A stretch of DNA of 64,000 nt. It comes from Nannocystis sp. Lineage in GTDB: Bacteria; Myxococcota_A; Polyangia; Nannocystales; Nannocystaceae. The DNA is taken from contig NZ_JADJNN010000006.1 of assembly GCF_016714285.1 (NCBI RefSeq), forward strand, positions 133,460 through 197,459, in the 5' to 3' direction. Made by a program: the position numbers and the translations under genes. Of this stretch, positions 50,512 to 59,121 are shown one piece after another. The notes below the pieces were generated by a model, which ran no database searches, was not told the origin of the DNA, and saw only the letters and a program-made list of their open reading frames with translations. How positions within the stretch are numbered: position 1 is the first letter of the stretch; every line of letters starts with the position of its first letter.

Positions 50512-51962
50512 ATGCCCCGCCTCGCCCCGAGCCTCGCCCTCGCCCTCCTCGCCTGCGACCCGAACACCGCCGAAGATCGGCGCGACGCGAGCGACCCGCC
50601 GGCCCGCGCCGCGCCGCCGCAACCCGCGAGCGACCCCGCTGCCGTCCCCAGCGCGCCACGCGACGGCGTCGGCCAACCTGACGCCGCCCCTTCAGCGAGC
50701 CCTGGCTGCTCGCCCAGTCGCTCGCCCAGTCGCTCCGCTACCTCGACGACCCCAGCGCCCGCCGCCGCGCCCTCGAGCGCTCGCTGCAAAACCCCGCGAA
50801 CTTCTACTCGCGTACCCGCCTCGGCAGCTACGGCCAGGTCACCCTCGGCTGGGACCTGCTGCCCGCGTGGAACCCCCGCGTCGAGCCCGTCACGCCGAGG
50901 CTGATCGCCAGCCTCGGCGCCGCGCCACTCACCCTCGCCGACGCCACCCCGCTGTGGGACGGCCAGCGCCCGACCACCCTCGCCGCCTGGGTCGCCCTCG
51001 GCGAGCGCGTCTTCTTCAGCTACCCGCTGCGCCCCGAGATCTTCGCCGAGCACGCCCTCACCCGCCCCGCCCTCGCCCGCGAGGTCGGCCTCATCAGCGC
51101 CCCGGACGGCAGCGTCCCCGGCACCGTCGCCTTCATCGACGTCGACGGCGAGCCCCGCGTCGGCATCACCTGCGCCCTGTGTCACAGCACCGTCGAGGCC
51201 GGCCACGTCGTCGCCGGCCGGGCCCGCCGCGACCTCGACTACGGCCGCCTGCGCCTCGCCTACCACCGTGACACCGGCGCCCCCCTCGACCCCGAGCTCG
51301 CGCGCCGCATGGCCAGCTGGGGCCCCGGCCGCGCCGACATCACCGAGGACGACGACGAGGACCCGGTCGCGATCCCCGACCTCTGGCAGCTCCGCGATCA
51401 GACCGCGCTCACCCAGGCCGCGACCCTGCGCCACCGATCGATCGGCGACGACGCCCCGCTGGCCCTCGCTATCCGCCAGGAGACGCAGATCCTCCACGCC
51501 AACCGCGAGCGCAGCCGACCCCCCCGCGAGCTCGCCTGGGCCCTCGCCATGTATCTCTACAGCCTCGAGCCGCCCGCGCACGCCACCATCGTTGCCGATG
51601 CATCGATCACCCGCGGCCGCACGATCTTCGAGCGCGACTGCACGAGCTGTCACAGCGACCCGAACGGCGCCGGCCCGCCGATCGCCGCCGCCGACATCGG
51701 CACCGACCCCGCCCTCGCCAACGGCAGCTCCCGCGGCACCGGCCTCTACCGCCCCGCCCCGCTCACCGCCGTCCGCGACGCCGCCCCCTATCTCCACCAC
51801 GGCGTCGTCCCCACCCTCGAGGACCTGCTGGGCCCGGCCCGCCTGCGACCCACCTACACCCGCGGCGCCCACGGCCCCGGCCCGATCGCCGGCCACAGCT
51901 TCGGCACCGAGCTCGCCCCCAGCGCCCGCGCCGACCTCATCGCCTACCTGCACACCCGCTGA
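50512..51962 (+). CDS. Di-haem cytochrome c lipoprotein (one frameshift)
   Basis: About 483 residues when a one-base shift near 50682-50700 is bridged. The first frame gives the leader MPRLAPSLALALLACDPN with a lipobox; the second starts ...PFSEPWLLAQSLAQSLRYLDD and runs to 51962. The break lies in GCCGCCCCTTC, where one extra C would restore DAAPFSEP; this looks like a homopolymer base-call error. Two haem motifs are present: ITCALCHS (about 51171) and RDCTSCHSDPN (about 51637). The protein resembles periplasmic di-haem cytochromes near the c-type cytochrome/peroxidase class. Electron partner unknown; the two upstream lipoproteins are probably its companions. Confidence 0.78.
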
Positions 51963-52132
51963 GCCGCAATCACGCCAGCCTGCCCGATTGACTCTGGTCG
52001 GCGCCGCAGACAACCCGCAACTACCAATATATCTCCCGATATCTCCGCGGCGCAGTATGTCGACACTTCCTGCGCCGCCCTCGCACCGCCCGCACCGCCA
52101 GCGGCCGCCCGGCCCGTGGCGATCCGCGCCGC

Positions 52133-52161
52133 TTGTCCCCGCCGGCGCACTGCGGTACAAG
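52133..52161 (+). promoter_or_regulatory. Candidate promoter, leaderless type
   Basis: TTGTCC (52133-52138), a 17-base spacer and TACAAG (52156-52161); the -10 ends 7 bases before ATG 52169. CGCTTGT (about 52130) and ACAAGCG (52157-52163) also form an inverted repeat enclosing the promoter. Confidence 0.4.
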
Positions 52162-52168
52162 CGATCGT

Positions 52169-53782
52169 ATGGATGGCATGTTGGGTCGGGGTGGTCTTGT
52201 CACGTCGTTGGTCATCGTCACGCTCGCGCTCGCCGCGTGCGGCGACTCGGGAGGGACCAGCAGCGCGAGCGCGTCGTCGTCCTCGGCGTCGGCGGGCAGC
52301 ACGTCCACCGCCGACGGCTCGACCACCGGCTCGCCCACCACCTCGGGCACGCCCACCAGCAGCACCAGCGGTGACGACGGCTCCGGCACCGCAGCCACCC
52401 TCGACATGATGACCGACCCGGGCACCAGCGGCGTCATCATGACGACCACCGGCTCCGACGACACCACCGGCGCGCCCGCGCCCGTGTGCGGCGACGGCAA
52501 CGTCGACCCCGGCGAGGCCTGCGACGAGGGCGCGAACAACAACGACCTCGGCACCTGCACCACCACCTGCAAGCTGCCGTCCTGCGGCGACGGCTTCATC
52601 CAGGCCGGCGAGGAGTGCGACGACGCCAACAAGATCGACGACGACGCCTGCGTCAGCAACTGTCAGCTCAACATCTGCGGCGACGGCCACCTCGGCCCCG
52701 GCGAGGCCTGCGACGCCCCCGGCGACCCCAAGTGCACCGATGAGTGCGCCCTCGTCACCTGCGGCGACGGCAAGGTCTCGCCCGGCGAACAGTGCGACGA
52801 CGCCAACGACATCGCCACCGACGCCTGCCTGCCCACCTGCCTGATCGCCAAGTGCGGCGACGGTGAGATCCAGGAGGGCGTCGACACCTGCGACGACGGC
52901 AACAACGACAACAGCGACGCCTGCACCACCCTGTGCAAGCCGCCCGCCTGCGACGACGGCATCGTCAGCGGCAGCGAGAGCGACGTCGACTGCGGCGGCT
53001 CCTGCCAGCCCTGCGCCGAGGGCAAACAGTGCCTGGTCGGCCCCGACTGCGGCACCAAGGTCTGCAAGGTCAACAAGTGCGTGCTCGGCCTCAGCTGCCA
53101 GGACATCCACGACAACACGCCCGCCGCCAAGTCCGGCCTCTACGACGTCGACCTCGACGGCCCCGGCCCCGAGCCCAAGATGCAGGTCGAGTGCGAGATG
53201 GACACCGACACCGGCGGCTGGACCCTGGTCCAGCGCACCGTCTGGGACTCGGCCAAGACCGCCGCCCTGTTCACCGGCTACGCCGACTGGCAGAACAAGA
53301 CGGTCGGCTCGGTCGCCCCCGGCGACGGCTTCCGCCTGGCTGGCAAATGGTGGGACGACCTCGCCCAGAAGAAGCGCCACATGCTGGTCCACCGCCTGCG
53401 CAAGGTCAACGGCGAGTCGTGCAGCCCGCTCTTCTACGTCGGCAGCAACGGCACCGTCGTCGTCGACGACGTGAGCGCGACGATCACCGGCCTCACGGCG
53501 ACCGTCAACATGATCAACAACACGATCCTGTCGACGCAGAACAGCGGCCCGGGCCAGACCTGCGTCAACAACAACGGCGGCGCCCCCTGGTTCTACTCCG
53601 GCTGCTGCTCGACCTGCCCGACCTTCGCCGGCCAGTACTGGCCCTCCCCGCACCCGATGATCGGCTACGCGGGCGCGCCCGACCAGTTCGCCTCGACCAG
53701 CGCCACCGTATGCGGCGGCGACCCGGTCGCCACCTCGATCGGTTACTCCGGCGTCAACGAGATGTCGTACTATATTCGCTGA
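52169..53782 (+). CDS. Cys-rich repeat lipoprotein with fibrinogen-related domain
   Basis: 537 residues. Leader ends VTLALAACG (lipobox); a Ser/Thr/Gly linker fills 25-105. Then five repeats of the CGDG....GE.CDD type (CGDGNVDPGEACDEG, CGDGFIQAGEECDDAN and others) and one NG/DG...SDVDCGGSC unit. From about 310 a fibrinogen-related domain begins: CQDIHDNTPAAKSGLYDVDL, MQVECEMDTDTGGWTLVQRT, then YADWQNKTVGSVA and the end IGYSGVNEMSYYIR. Such domains bind sugars or proteins in animals. In a lipid-anchored bacterial protein an adhesive or prey-binding role is a guess. It is on the same strand as the DUF3494 gene, 272 bases upstream. Confidence 0.86.
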   Translation: MDGMLGRGGLVTSLVIVTLALAACGDSGGTSSASASSSSASAGSTSTADGSTTGSPTTSGTPTSSTSGDDGSGTAATLDMMTDPGTSGVIMTTTGSDDTTGAPAPVCGDGNVDPGEACDEGANNNDLGTCTTTCKLPSCGDGFIQAGEECDDANKIDDDACVSNCQLNICGDGHLGPGEACDAPGDPKCTDECALVTCGDGKVSPGEQCDDANDIATDACLPTCLIAKCGDGEIQEGVDTCDDGNNDNSDACTTLCKPPACDDGIVSGSESDVDCGGSCQPCAEGKQCLVGPDCGTKVCKVNKCVLGLSCQDIHDNTPAAKSGLYDVDLDGPGPEPKMQVECEMDTDTGGWTLVQRTVWDSAKTAALFTGYADWQNKTVGSVAPGDGFRLAGKWWDDLAQKKRHMLVHRLRKVNGESCSPLFYVGSNGTVVVDDVSATITGLTATVNMINNTILSTQNSGPGQTCVNNNGGAPWFYSGCCSTCPTFAGQYWPSPHPMIGYAGAPDQFASTSATVCGGDPVATSIGYSGVNEMSYYIR

Positions 53783-54054
53783 TCGCCCCGCGATCGGCAG
53801 CTGTCCCCCGCTCCAACAACCCGCCTGCCCGCAGCGATCGCGCGCCCGCGCCAACCCTCACATGAGGCCCTGGGCGCCCGCTGCGCGCCAAGTCGCGGAT
53901 CCGGCGAATCGGCGCCACGATCCGCCGACCGTGGCCCGAGAGCGGCATCGCGGCCCCCAACTTGACGACCCGGACCTGCCCCCCATGCTGGGCCGCCCGC
54001 GACCTACAACGCGACGTCTTGGTGCCGTCGCGACGATCGTCGCCGAAGGTCCAT

Positions 54055-55092
54055 GTGCCACATTTCCTCCGCTTCCCCCCGCTCAGCCTCACCGCGATCG
54101 TCCTGCTGTGCGCGCCGCTCCTCGCGGCTTGCGGCGACGATGGCGGTCAAACAACGACGAGCAACGCCACCGGCGGCGGCAGCTCGACGAATGAGAGCAA
54201 CTCGAGCGGTGATACTCCCACGACCGCCAATCTACCGACCACCGGCGGCGGGAGCCAGACCGGCGGCATGAGCACGACCAGCGAACCAGACCCAACCGAG
54301 GGCGGCGGCGCCACCGGGGACAGCACCACGAGCAATTCAGCAGCGACCGGCGACGTTACTTCGACCGGCGACGCGGGCACCACCGCTGACACCAGCGGCA
54401 GCACCGGCGACCCGGTGGAGCCTGGCAGCCCCGTCGACCTCGGGACCGCCGGCAATTACGTGCTCCTCGCCAAGACGGGGATCTCCAACGTCCCCAAATC
54501 TGCCATCACCGGCGACCTCGGCGTCAGCCCGGCCGCCGCGACCTACATCACCGGATTCAACCTCATCGCGGATCCCAGCAATGAGTTCGCAACATCCACC
54601 CAGGTCAGCGGAAAGATCTACGCGGCCACCTACAAACAACCCACGCCCACAAAGCTGACCTCGGCGATCGGCGACATGCAGCTCGCGTTCAGCGACGCGG
54701 CCTCGCGCGCGCCCGACGTCATCGAGCTCGGCGCCGGTAACATCGGCGGAATGGTCCTCCCCGCCGGCGTCTACAAGTGGGGCACCGGCCTCCAGATCCC
54801 CAGCGACGTGACGCTCACCGGCAACGCGACCGAGGTCTGGGTGTTCCAGATCGCCCAGGACCTGGTCGTCGCCAACGCCGTCGAGGTGACCCTGACCGGC
54901 GGCGCCGTGCCGAGGAACGTGTTCTGGCAGGTCGACGGCACCGTGAAGCTCGGCACCACCAGCCACATGGCGGGCGTCGTCCTCAGCCAGACCGGCATCA
55001 GCATGAAGACCGGCGCCTCGCTCGATGGCCGCCTGCTCGCGCAGACAGCCATCACCCTCAGCAGCAACACGATCTCCGAACCCGCCCCGTAG
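54055..55092 (+). CDS. DUF3494 (ice-binding-like) lipoprotein
   Basis: 345 residues from GTG 54055 (AAGGT 6 bases upstream). Leader ends VLLCAPLLAACG (lipobox); a Thr/Ser/Gly linker spans 25-125. The rest is one DUF3494 domain, a right-handed beta-solenoid: VDLGTAGNYVLLAKTGISNV, ITGDLGVSPAAATYITGF, DMQLAFSDAASR, GGMVLPAGVYKWGTGLQIPS and NVFWQVDGTVKLGTTSHMAG. Members bind ice crystals or act as surface adhesins. In a soil or marine mesophile, adhesion is at least as likely. Complete domain, no break. Confidence 0.88.
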   Translation: MPHFLRFPPLSLTAIVLLCAPLLAACGDDGGQTTTSNATGGGSSTNESNSSGDTPTTANLPTTGGGSQTGGMSTTSEPDPTEGGGATGDSTTSNSAATGDVTSTGDAGTTADTSGSTGDPVEPGSPVDLGTAGNYVLLAKTGISNVPKSAITGDLGVSPAAATYITGFNLIADPSNEFATSTQVSGKIYAATYKQPTPTKLTSAIGDMQLAFSDAASRAPDVIELGAGNIGGMVLPAGVYKWGTGLQIPSDVTLTGNATEVWVFQIAQDLVVANAVEVTLTGGAVPRNVFWQVDGTVKLGTTSHMAGVVLSQTGISMKTGASLDGRLLAQTAITLSSNTISEPAP

Positions 55093-55100
55093 GCGCAGGC

Positions 55101-56369
55101 TCAGTAGTCGTAGCAGTCGTTCTGCGTCAGCGCGAGGCGGCGCACCTTGTCGCCGTCGTGGCCGCCGCAGTTGCCGGTGTACTCGCCGCCGAGGTGATAC
55201 CAGGTCGCGTTGCAGCCGGCCATCACGTACTCCATCGTCGACACCCAGCCCTTGCCGTCGAGGCTGCAAGTGTCGGCGTAGGGCGCGTGGCTGCAGCCCG
55301 ACCACAGCAGCTTCTTGGTGTTCGCGTCCGCCAGCGTGATCGCCTGCGCCTTGTCGCTCGACCACATCCACTTGGTCGTGGTGCAGGTCACCGCGGTCCA
55401 CTTGGGATTGTTGAGGCAGGCCGCGGCAACCCTTCTTGCACATCGCGCGCTACAGCCGTCGTTGGGGTTGACGTTGCCGTCGTCGCAATCTTCCACCCCG
55501 GCCTGGACCTTGCCATCGCCGCACTTGGCCGCCACGCAGGTGCCGAGGCACGCGTCCGTGTCGACCATGTTGCCGTCGTCGCAGACCTCGCCCGCCGCCA
55601 TGTTCACCAGCCCGTCGCCGCACTTGGCCGCGCTGCAGTCCTTGTCGCAGAGCTTGCTCTCGCCATTGTCGTCGCAGGTCTCGACCATCGCCTGAATGAA
55701 CCCGTCGCCGCAGATGGCTGCCTGACACATCCCGGTTCACGCGTCCGTGTCGATCATGTTGCCGTCGTCACAGGCCTCGGCCGGCTGCTTGATGCCATCG
55801 CCGCAGCCCGGCAGCGCGCAGCCGTTGCTGCACGCGTCGTCGTCGACCTGGTTGCCGTCGTCGCAGCCCTCCACGCCCTCCTGCACGATGCCGTCGCCGC
55901 ACTTGGCCGCCACGCAGGCGCTGGTGCACGCGTCCGTCTCGACGTCGTTGCCGTCGTCGCAGGGCTCCACGCCCTCCTGCACGAGACCGTCGCCGCAGGC
56001 CGCCGCCACACAGGCGCTGGTGCACGCGTCCGTCTCGACGTCGTTGCCGTCGTCGCAATCCTCGCCGGGGTCGACGTTGCCGTCGCCGCAGACCGGCCCC
56101 GCGCCGCTGCTCGCCTCGCCGCCGCTGCTGGCGTCGCCCGTCGTCACGGGATCCCCCGTCGTCGTCGCCCCGGACAGCGAGGTCGGTCCAGTGCTCGTCT
56201 GGCCCTCGCCCGTCGTCGGCGCCCCGCCCGTCGACTCCGCACCGCCGGTCGCCGTCACCGGCACGGTCGTGAACGCCGAATCCGAGTTCGAGTCGCGCCC
56301 ACCGCTGTCCCCGCAGCCCACGAGCACCACCAGCACCACCCCACTCCACCCATATCCCCGTATTGCCAT
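55101..56369 (-). pseudogene. Cys-rich repeat lipoprotein interrupted by an in-frame UGA
   Basis: The gene starts at ATG 56369 with leader MAIRGYGWSGVVLVVLVGCG and a Ser/Thr linker. Seven repeats CGDG....E.CDDGN follow. TGA at 55737-55739 stops the frame in CDDGNMIDTDA*TGMCQAA, but the same frame continues for 200 codons (55730 to 55101) with three more repeats and a C-terminal domain ending LTQNDCYDY. Neighbouring units read DTDAC at that place, so TGC has become TGA. Near 55421-55445, two small insertions cancel each other and garble CSA(M)CKKGC. A nonsense mutation or sequence error is likeliest; read-through cannot be excluded. It is convergent with the DUF3494 gene. Confidence 0.75.
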
Positions 56370-56480
56370 CGTCGCAGCAGACACCCACCGCCCAGCCCAG
56401 GCAAGGCTCCACGACCGACGCTCACTCACAATGCGCGCGAGCGCACCCACCTGGCGCGCCCCGCCCCGCTATACTCGCGG

Positions 56481-57063
56481 ACCGTGGCGACCGCAGGTGG
56501 CGATGAAGCGGCGGCGACGCTGACACCCACGGCGACGACCGCGATGCTCGACACGCTGCGTCCAGCGCCCGTGCGCGCCGACGCCGTGACGGTCCACGAG
56601 CCCGGCGATCGCCCCGCCCCATCGCGTGACCCCGACGCGGAGCTCTCGCGCGGCGACATGATCGGCCGCCACATCGTGCTCGAGCGCCTCGGCGCCGGCG
56701 GCATGGGCGTGGTCTACGCCGCCTACGACCCCGAGCTCGACCGCAAAATCGCCGTCAAGCAGATCCGCAGCCCGGGCCCCGGCACCAGCGACGAAGACCG
56801 CGCCAGCGCGACCCGCCTGCTCCGCGAGGCCAAGGCGATGGCCCGCCTCACCCACCCCAACGTCATCACCGTGCACGACGTCGGCATGCTGCAGGGCGGC
56901 CAGGTCTTCATCGCCATGGAGTTCGTCGACGGCCTCACCTGCGCGCCTGGCAGCAGCGCCAGCCGTCCTGGCGCGAGACCTCGCCGTGTTTCACCCAGGC
57001 CGGCCGCGGCCTGGGCCGCCCACACGCGGCCGGGCTGGTCCACCGCGACTTCAAGCCCGAATC
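56481..57063 (+). pseudogene. Truncated, frameshifted Ser/Thr protein kinase
   Basis: GTG 56481, with TATACT ending 8 bases upstream. The frame gives a kinase N-lobe: LGAGGMGVVYAAYDPELDRK, IAVKQI, LTHPNVITVHDVGML and FIAMEFVDGLT. There one base is missing (expected LTLRAWQQRQPSW); in the other frame the C-lobe continues with FTQAGRGLGRPHAAGLVHRD and FKPE. The catalytic HRDFKPE is the last kinase motif; activation loop, DFG and the rest are absent, and at 57066 a hairpin element begins. So this is a kinase cut off in its catalytic loop, with at least one frameshift as well. Confidence 0.75.
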
Positions 57064-57065
57064 CG

Positions 57066-57144
57066 GCCGATTTTCCTTCCGAACCCCCGACGCCGCGAAA
57101 TGCCGCGGATCTCCAGCCTGGACGGGGTAGGAGGGAAAATCGGC
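57066..57144. repeat. 79-bp hairpin element at the break of the kinase
   Basis: GCCGATTTTCCTTCC (57066-57080) and GGAGGGAAAATCGGC (57130-57144) are complementary at 14 of 15 positions. Inside, CCCC/GGGG and CCGCG/CGCGG can pair further. The size and closed-hairpin shape resemble a REP- or MITE-like element. It starts 3 bases after the last kinase codon. No transposase is nearby. Confidence 0.6.
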
Positions 57145-57249
57145 TGCCCTGGGTTGACCCTCCTTGCCTTGGAGTTACCCGTTTCTTGGCCACCGCTTGG
57201 CCACCGCCCGGCATCGCCAGCTCCCTGGCCGCACCGGATGTCCTGATCG

Positions 57250-57813
57250 ATGGTGAGGAAGTCCTGTCGTTCGGGGTGCATCGCGGGCAACGACCGCTCG
57301 AAGGGCAACGCGTACGCCCCTCCACTCGCGGCCCTTCACGAGTTCGGAGATCCGATCGGCAGCATCCTCCTGAACGGGAACATGCTTCACCCTGGGGCCA
57401 CGACTGACCCTGAAGCAGACCAGACCTGGTACATCCCGATCATCCCAACGGCACCCTTGCGCCGTTACCCGCGCACGAGCTTTGGCGCAAGCACCGTCGT
57501 GACGATCAACACCGAGTGGCATGAGCGGCATGTGATGCCGCGGAACGCAACCGTCGAACGGCGCATCGCCTGGCACCGTGCGCACCAGGAGCACTGCGCC
57601 TGCCGCCGGGTTAGCGACCGCAGTTGTCAGCGTCGGGCTCTGGCGCGATCGTCGGGCATGCGCACGCGCTGGCTCGCCTTCTCCCGCTCGCCGCTCTCGG
57701 CCTCGGCCCGACTACGAGCCGGGGCTCAGCGAGGCCGCGAGTGGGTTCCGCCGCCGGGCCCGGCGAGTAGACCCGGACCTCGCCCTCCGGCTCGCCTGGT
57801 CGTTCATGTATGA
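57250..57813 (+). CDS. Hypothetical protein, possibly frameshifted
   Basis: 187 codons from ATG 57250. The central part is protein-like (ALHEFGDPIGSILLNGNMLH, WYIPIIPTAPLRRYPRTSFG, STVVTINTEWHERHVMPRNA) and ends in ERRIAWHRAHQEHCACR, which recalls a small conserved family whose proteins end in a WH..H...C.CR segment. After about residue 120 the frame becomes Arg/Pro/Ser-rich, so the true end is probably near 57610 and the remainder is a shadow or a frameshifted tail. The true start may also differ. Function unknown. Confidence 0.4.
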   Translation: MVRKSCRSGCIAGNDRSKGNAYAPPLAALHEFGDPIGSILLNGNMLHPGATTDPEADQTWYIPIIPTAPLRRYPRTSFGASTVVTINTEWHERHVMPRNATVERRIAWHRAHQEHCACRRVSDRSCQRRALARSSGMRTRWLAFSRSPLSASARLRAGAQRGREWVPPPGPASRPGPRPPARLVVHV

Positions 57814-58012
57814 TCGCCACGGGCCTGCCGATGTCGGAGGCCCACCTCGCCGCCCACCGGGCGCGTACCTAGCCTTCGGGACAGGTGTTCATCCCGGCGA
57901 ACATGAGGCCCGAAACCCCATGCATTCACACACGCTTGGAACCGTTAAGTTTGCCAGGCGCGCACATGCCCCGCCTCATATGAGAACCTCTGCGGCGAGA
58001 GAGGTATGCAAC

Positions 58013-58441
58013 ATGAGTAATGCGATGCTGATCGACCTGTTTGGCCCTACGCGTTTCGAATACTCCTACCTGGGCGCCTCCGCCACAGCGACCGTTAGAC
58101 TGGTCCGCGCCCTGAACACCTCACAATTCTACGACATCCAGCTGATCATTCGAATCCACTCCCTGAGCATCTCGCTCGCCACCCAGTCGTTCACCTTCGT
58201 CCTCTCGAACACCCTCCCCTGCGAATCGGACCCGCGCGAGTTCTCAGAGGACCCGACCGTGGCACAATACCTGTCGCTCGCCGTCGACACCAGTTCGCCC
58301 GCGTCGCCCGTCGCCGTCAGCAAATCTGCCACCAATCCCGGTGCCTTCCTCAAGCTCTCCCTGGTCGCTGCCCAGGGAGGCGTTGCGAGCACAACCATGT
58401 ACGGCGAGTTTAGCGGTGTACTAGTCGGGCGGCCCCGCTGA
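58013..58441 (+). CDS. Small hypothetical protein A
   Basis: 142 residues; GAGAGG lies 8-10 bases before ATG 58013. No signal peptide; beta-rich with alternating polar and hydrophobic residues (MLIDLFGPTRFEYSYLGASA, LIIRIHSLSISLATQSFTFV, ASTTMYGEFSGVLVGRPR). The second half (TFVLSNTLPCESDPREF to the stop) is repeated at 58607-58858 in the next gene. The domain looks like a small immunoglobulin-like or phage-type beta-sandwich; I recognise no family. First gene of a lower-GC cluster. Confidence 0.65.
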   Translation: MSNAMLIDLFGPTRFEYSYLGASATATVRLVRALNTSQFYDIQLIIRIHSLSISLATQSFTFVLSNTLPCESDPREFSEDPTVAQYLSLAVDTSSPASPVAVSKSATNPGAFLKLSLVAAQGGVASTTMYGEFSGVLVGRPR

Positions 58442-59000
58442 AAAGCGCAGCCTGACGCTCAGATCCGGGGGAAGCCATGGCACTCGACACGAATGACTCA
58501 CACTACACGTCGATCGTCACTGTCAACATCCAGAGCACCCCGAACGGAGGAGAGTCACTGGAGAAACGCGAGCCAGGCCAAGAACTCAAGGCCATCAATG
58601 GGTCGTTAGCCTTCGTCCTTTCGAACATCCTCCCCTGCGACTCGGACCCCCCGCGAGTTCTCCGTAAGCCCGGCTGGGGCACAATCCCTGGCGGTCACCG
58701 TCAACACGACTTCGCCCGCGTCGCCCGTCGCCGTCAGCAACAGCGGCACCAATCCCGGTGCCTTCCTCAAACTCTCGTTGGTCGCTACCCGGAACATCGG
58801 TGCGAGCACCATCATGTCCGGCGAAGCTAGCGGTGTGCTCGTCCGTCGCCCGCGCTGAAGAGCGCAGCCTGACGCTCAGAACTGGAGAAACCATGGCACT
58901 CTACACAAATCACTCTCGACACACCTCCATCGTCACCGTCAACATCCAGAGCACTGCCAACGCACAGGAGTCACTGGAGCAAGGCGCGAAACTCAACTTC
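58436..59000 (+). repeat. Direct duplication with about 417-bp period
   Basis: The intergenic sequence after gene A (GCGCAGCCTGACGCTCAGA) recurs after the chimeric gene with an offset of 417 bases. The 3' half of gene A recurs at offset 416-417, and the 5' part of the chimera recurs in gene B at offset 416. Confidence 0.65.
58477..58858 (+). pseudogene. Chimeric copy of proteins B and A, frameshifted
   Basis: Begins like gene B at 58893 (MAL.TN.S..TSIVTVNIQS) and passes at about 58605 into the C-terminal half of gene A (FVLSNILPCDSDP...). After the CCCCCC run near 58647 the reading moves by one base; the other frame continues to TGA 58856 as a clean A-type end (SGVLVRRPR). So one extra C splits the gene. 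The leader GGGGGAAGCC before its ATG matches that before gene B. A tandem duplication that fused two genes explains this. Confidence 0.6.
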
Positions 59001-59114
59001 GAGAAGCTCAAGGCCGACGTGGGGTTCCACGACCTCGTCGTCGACCCAGGCCAAGAGCTCAAGGTCATCAACGATACCGTCGCCACCGTGATCGGCGTCC
59101 GCTCCAACGGATAG
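58893..59114 (+). CDS. Small hypothetical protein B
   Basis: 73 residues from ATG 58893, with CTGGAG 5-9 bases upstream. It starts MALYTNHSRHTSIVTVNIQS, then a charged helix (LEQGAKLNFEKLKADVGFHD) and a final beta-strand pair (VDPGQELKVINDTVATVIGV). No signal peptide. Family unknown. It is followed 7 bases later by the beta-helix gene copy 1. Confidence 0.6.
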   Translation: MALYTNHSRHTSIVTVNIQSTANAQESLEQGAKLNFEKLKADVGFHDLVVDPGQELKVINDTVATVIGVRSNG

Positions 59115-59121
59115 CACGGCC

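Noticed and set aside
52021..52659. 212-codon minus-strand frame rich in Ser, Pro and Val
   Set aside because: Mirror of the Ser/Thr/Gly linker of the fibrinogen-domain lipoprotein.
57175..57594. 139-codon minus-strand frame
   Set aside because: Antisense to the 57250 frame, which is more protein-like (IAWHRAHQEHCACR); no start signal.
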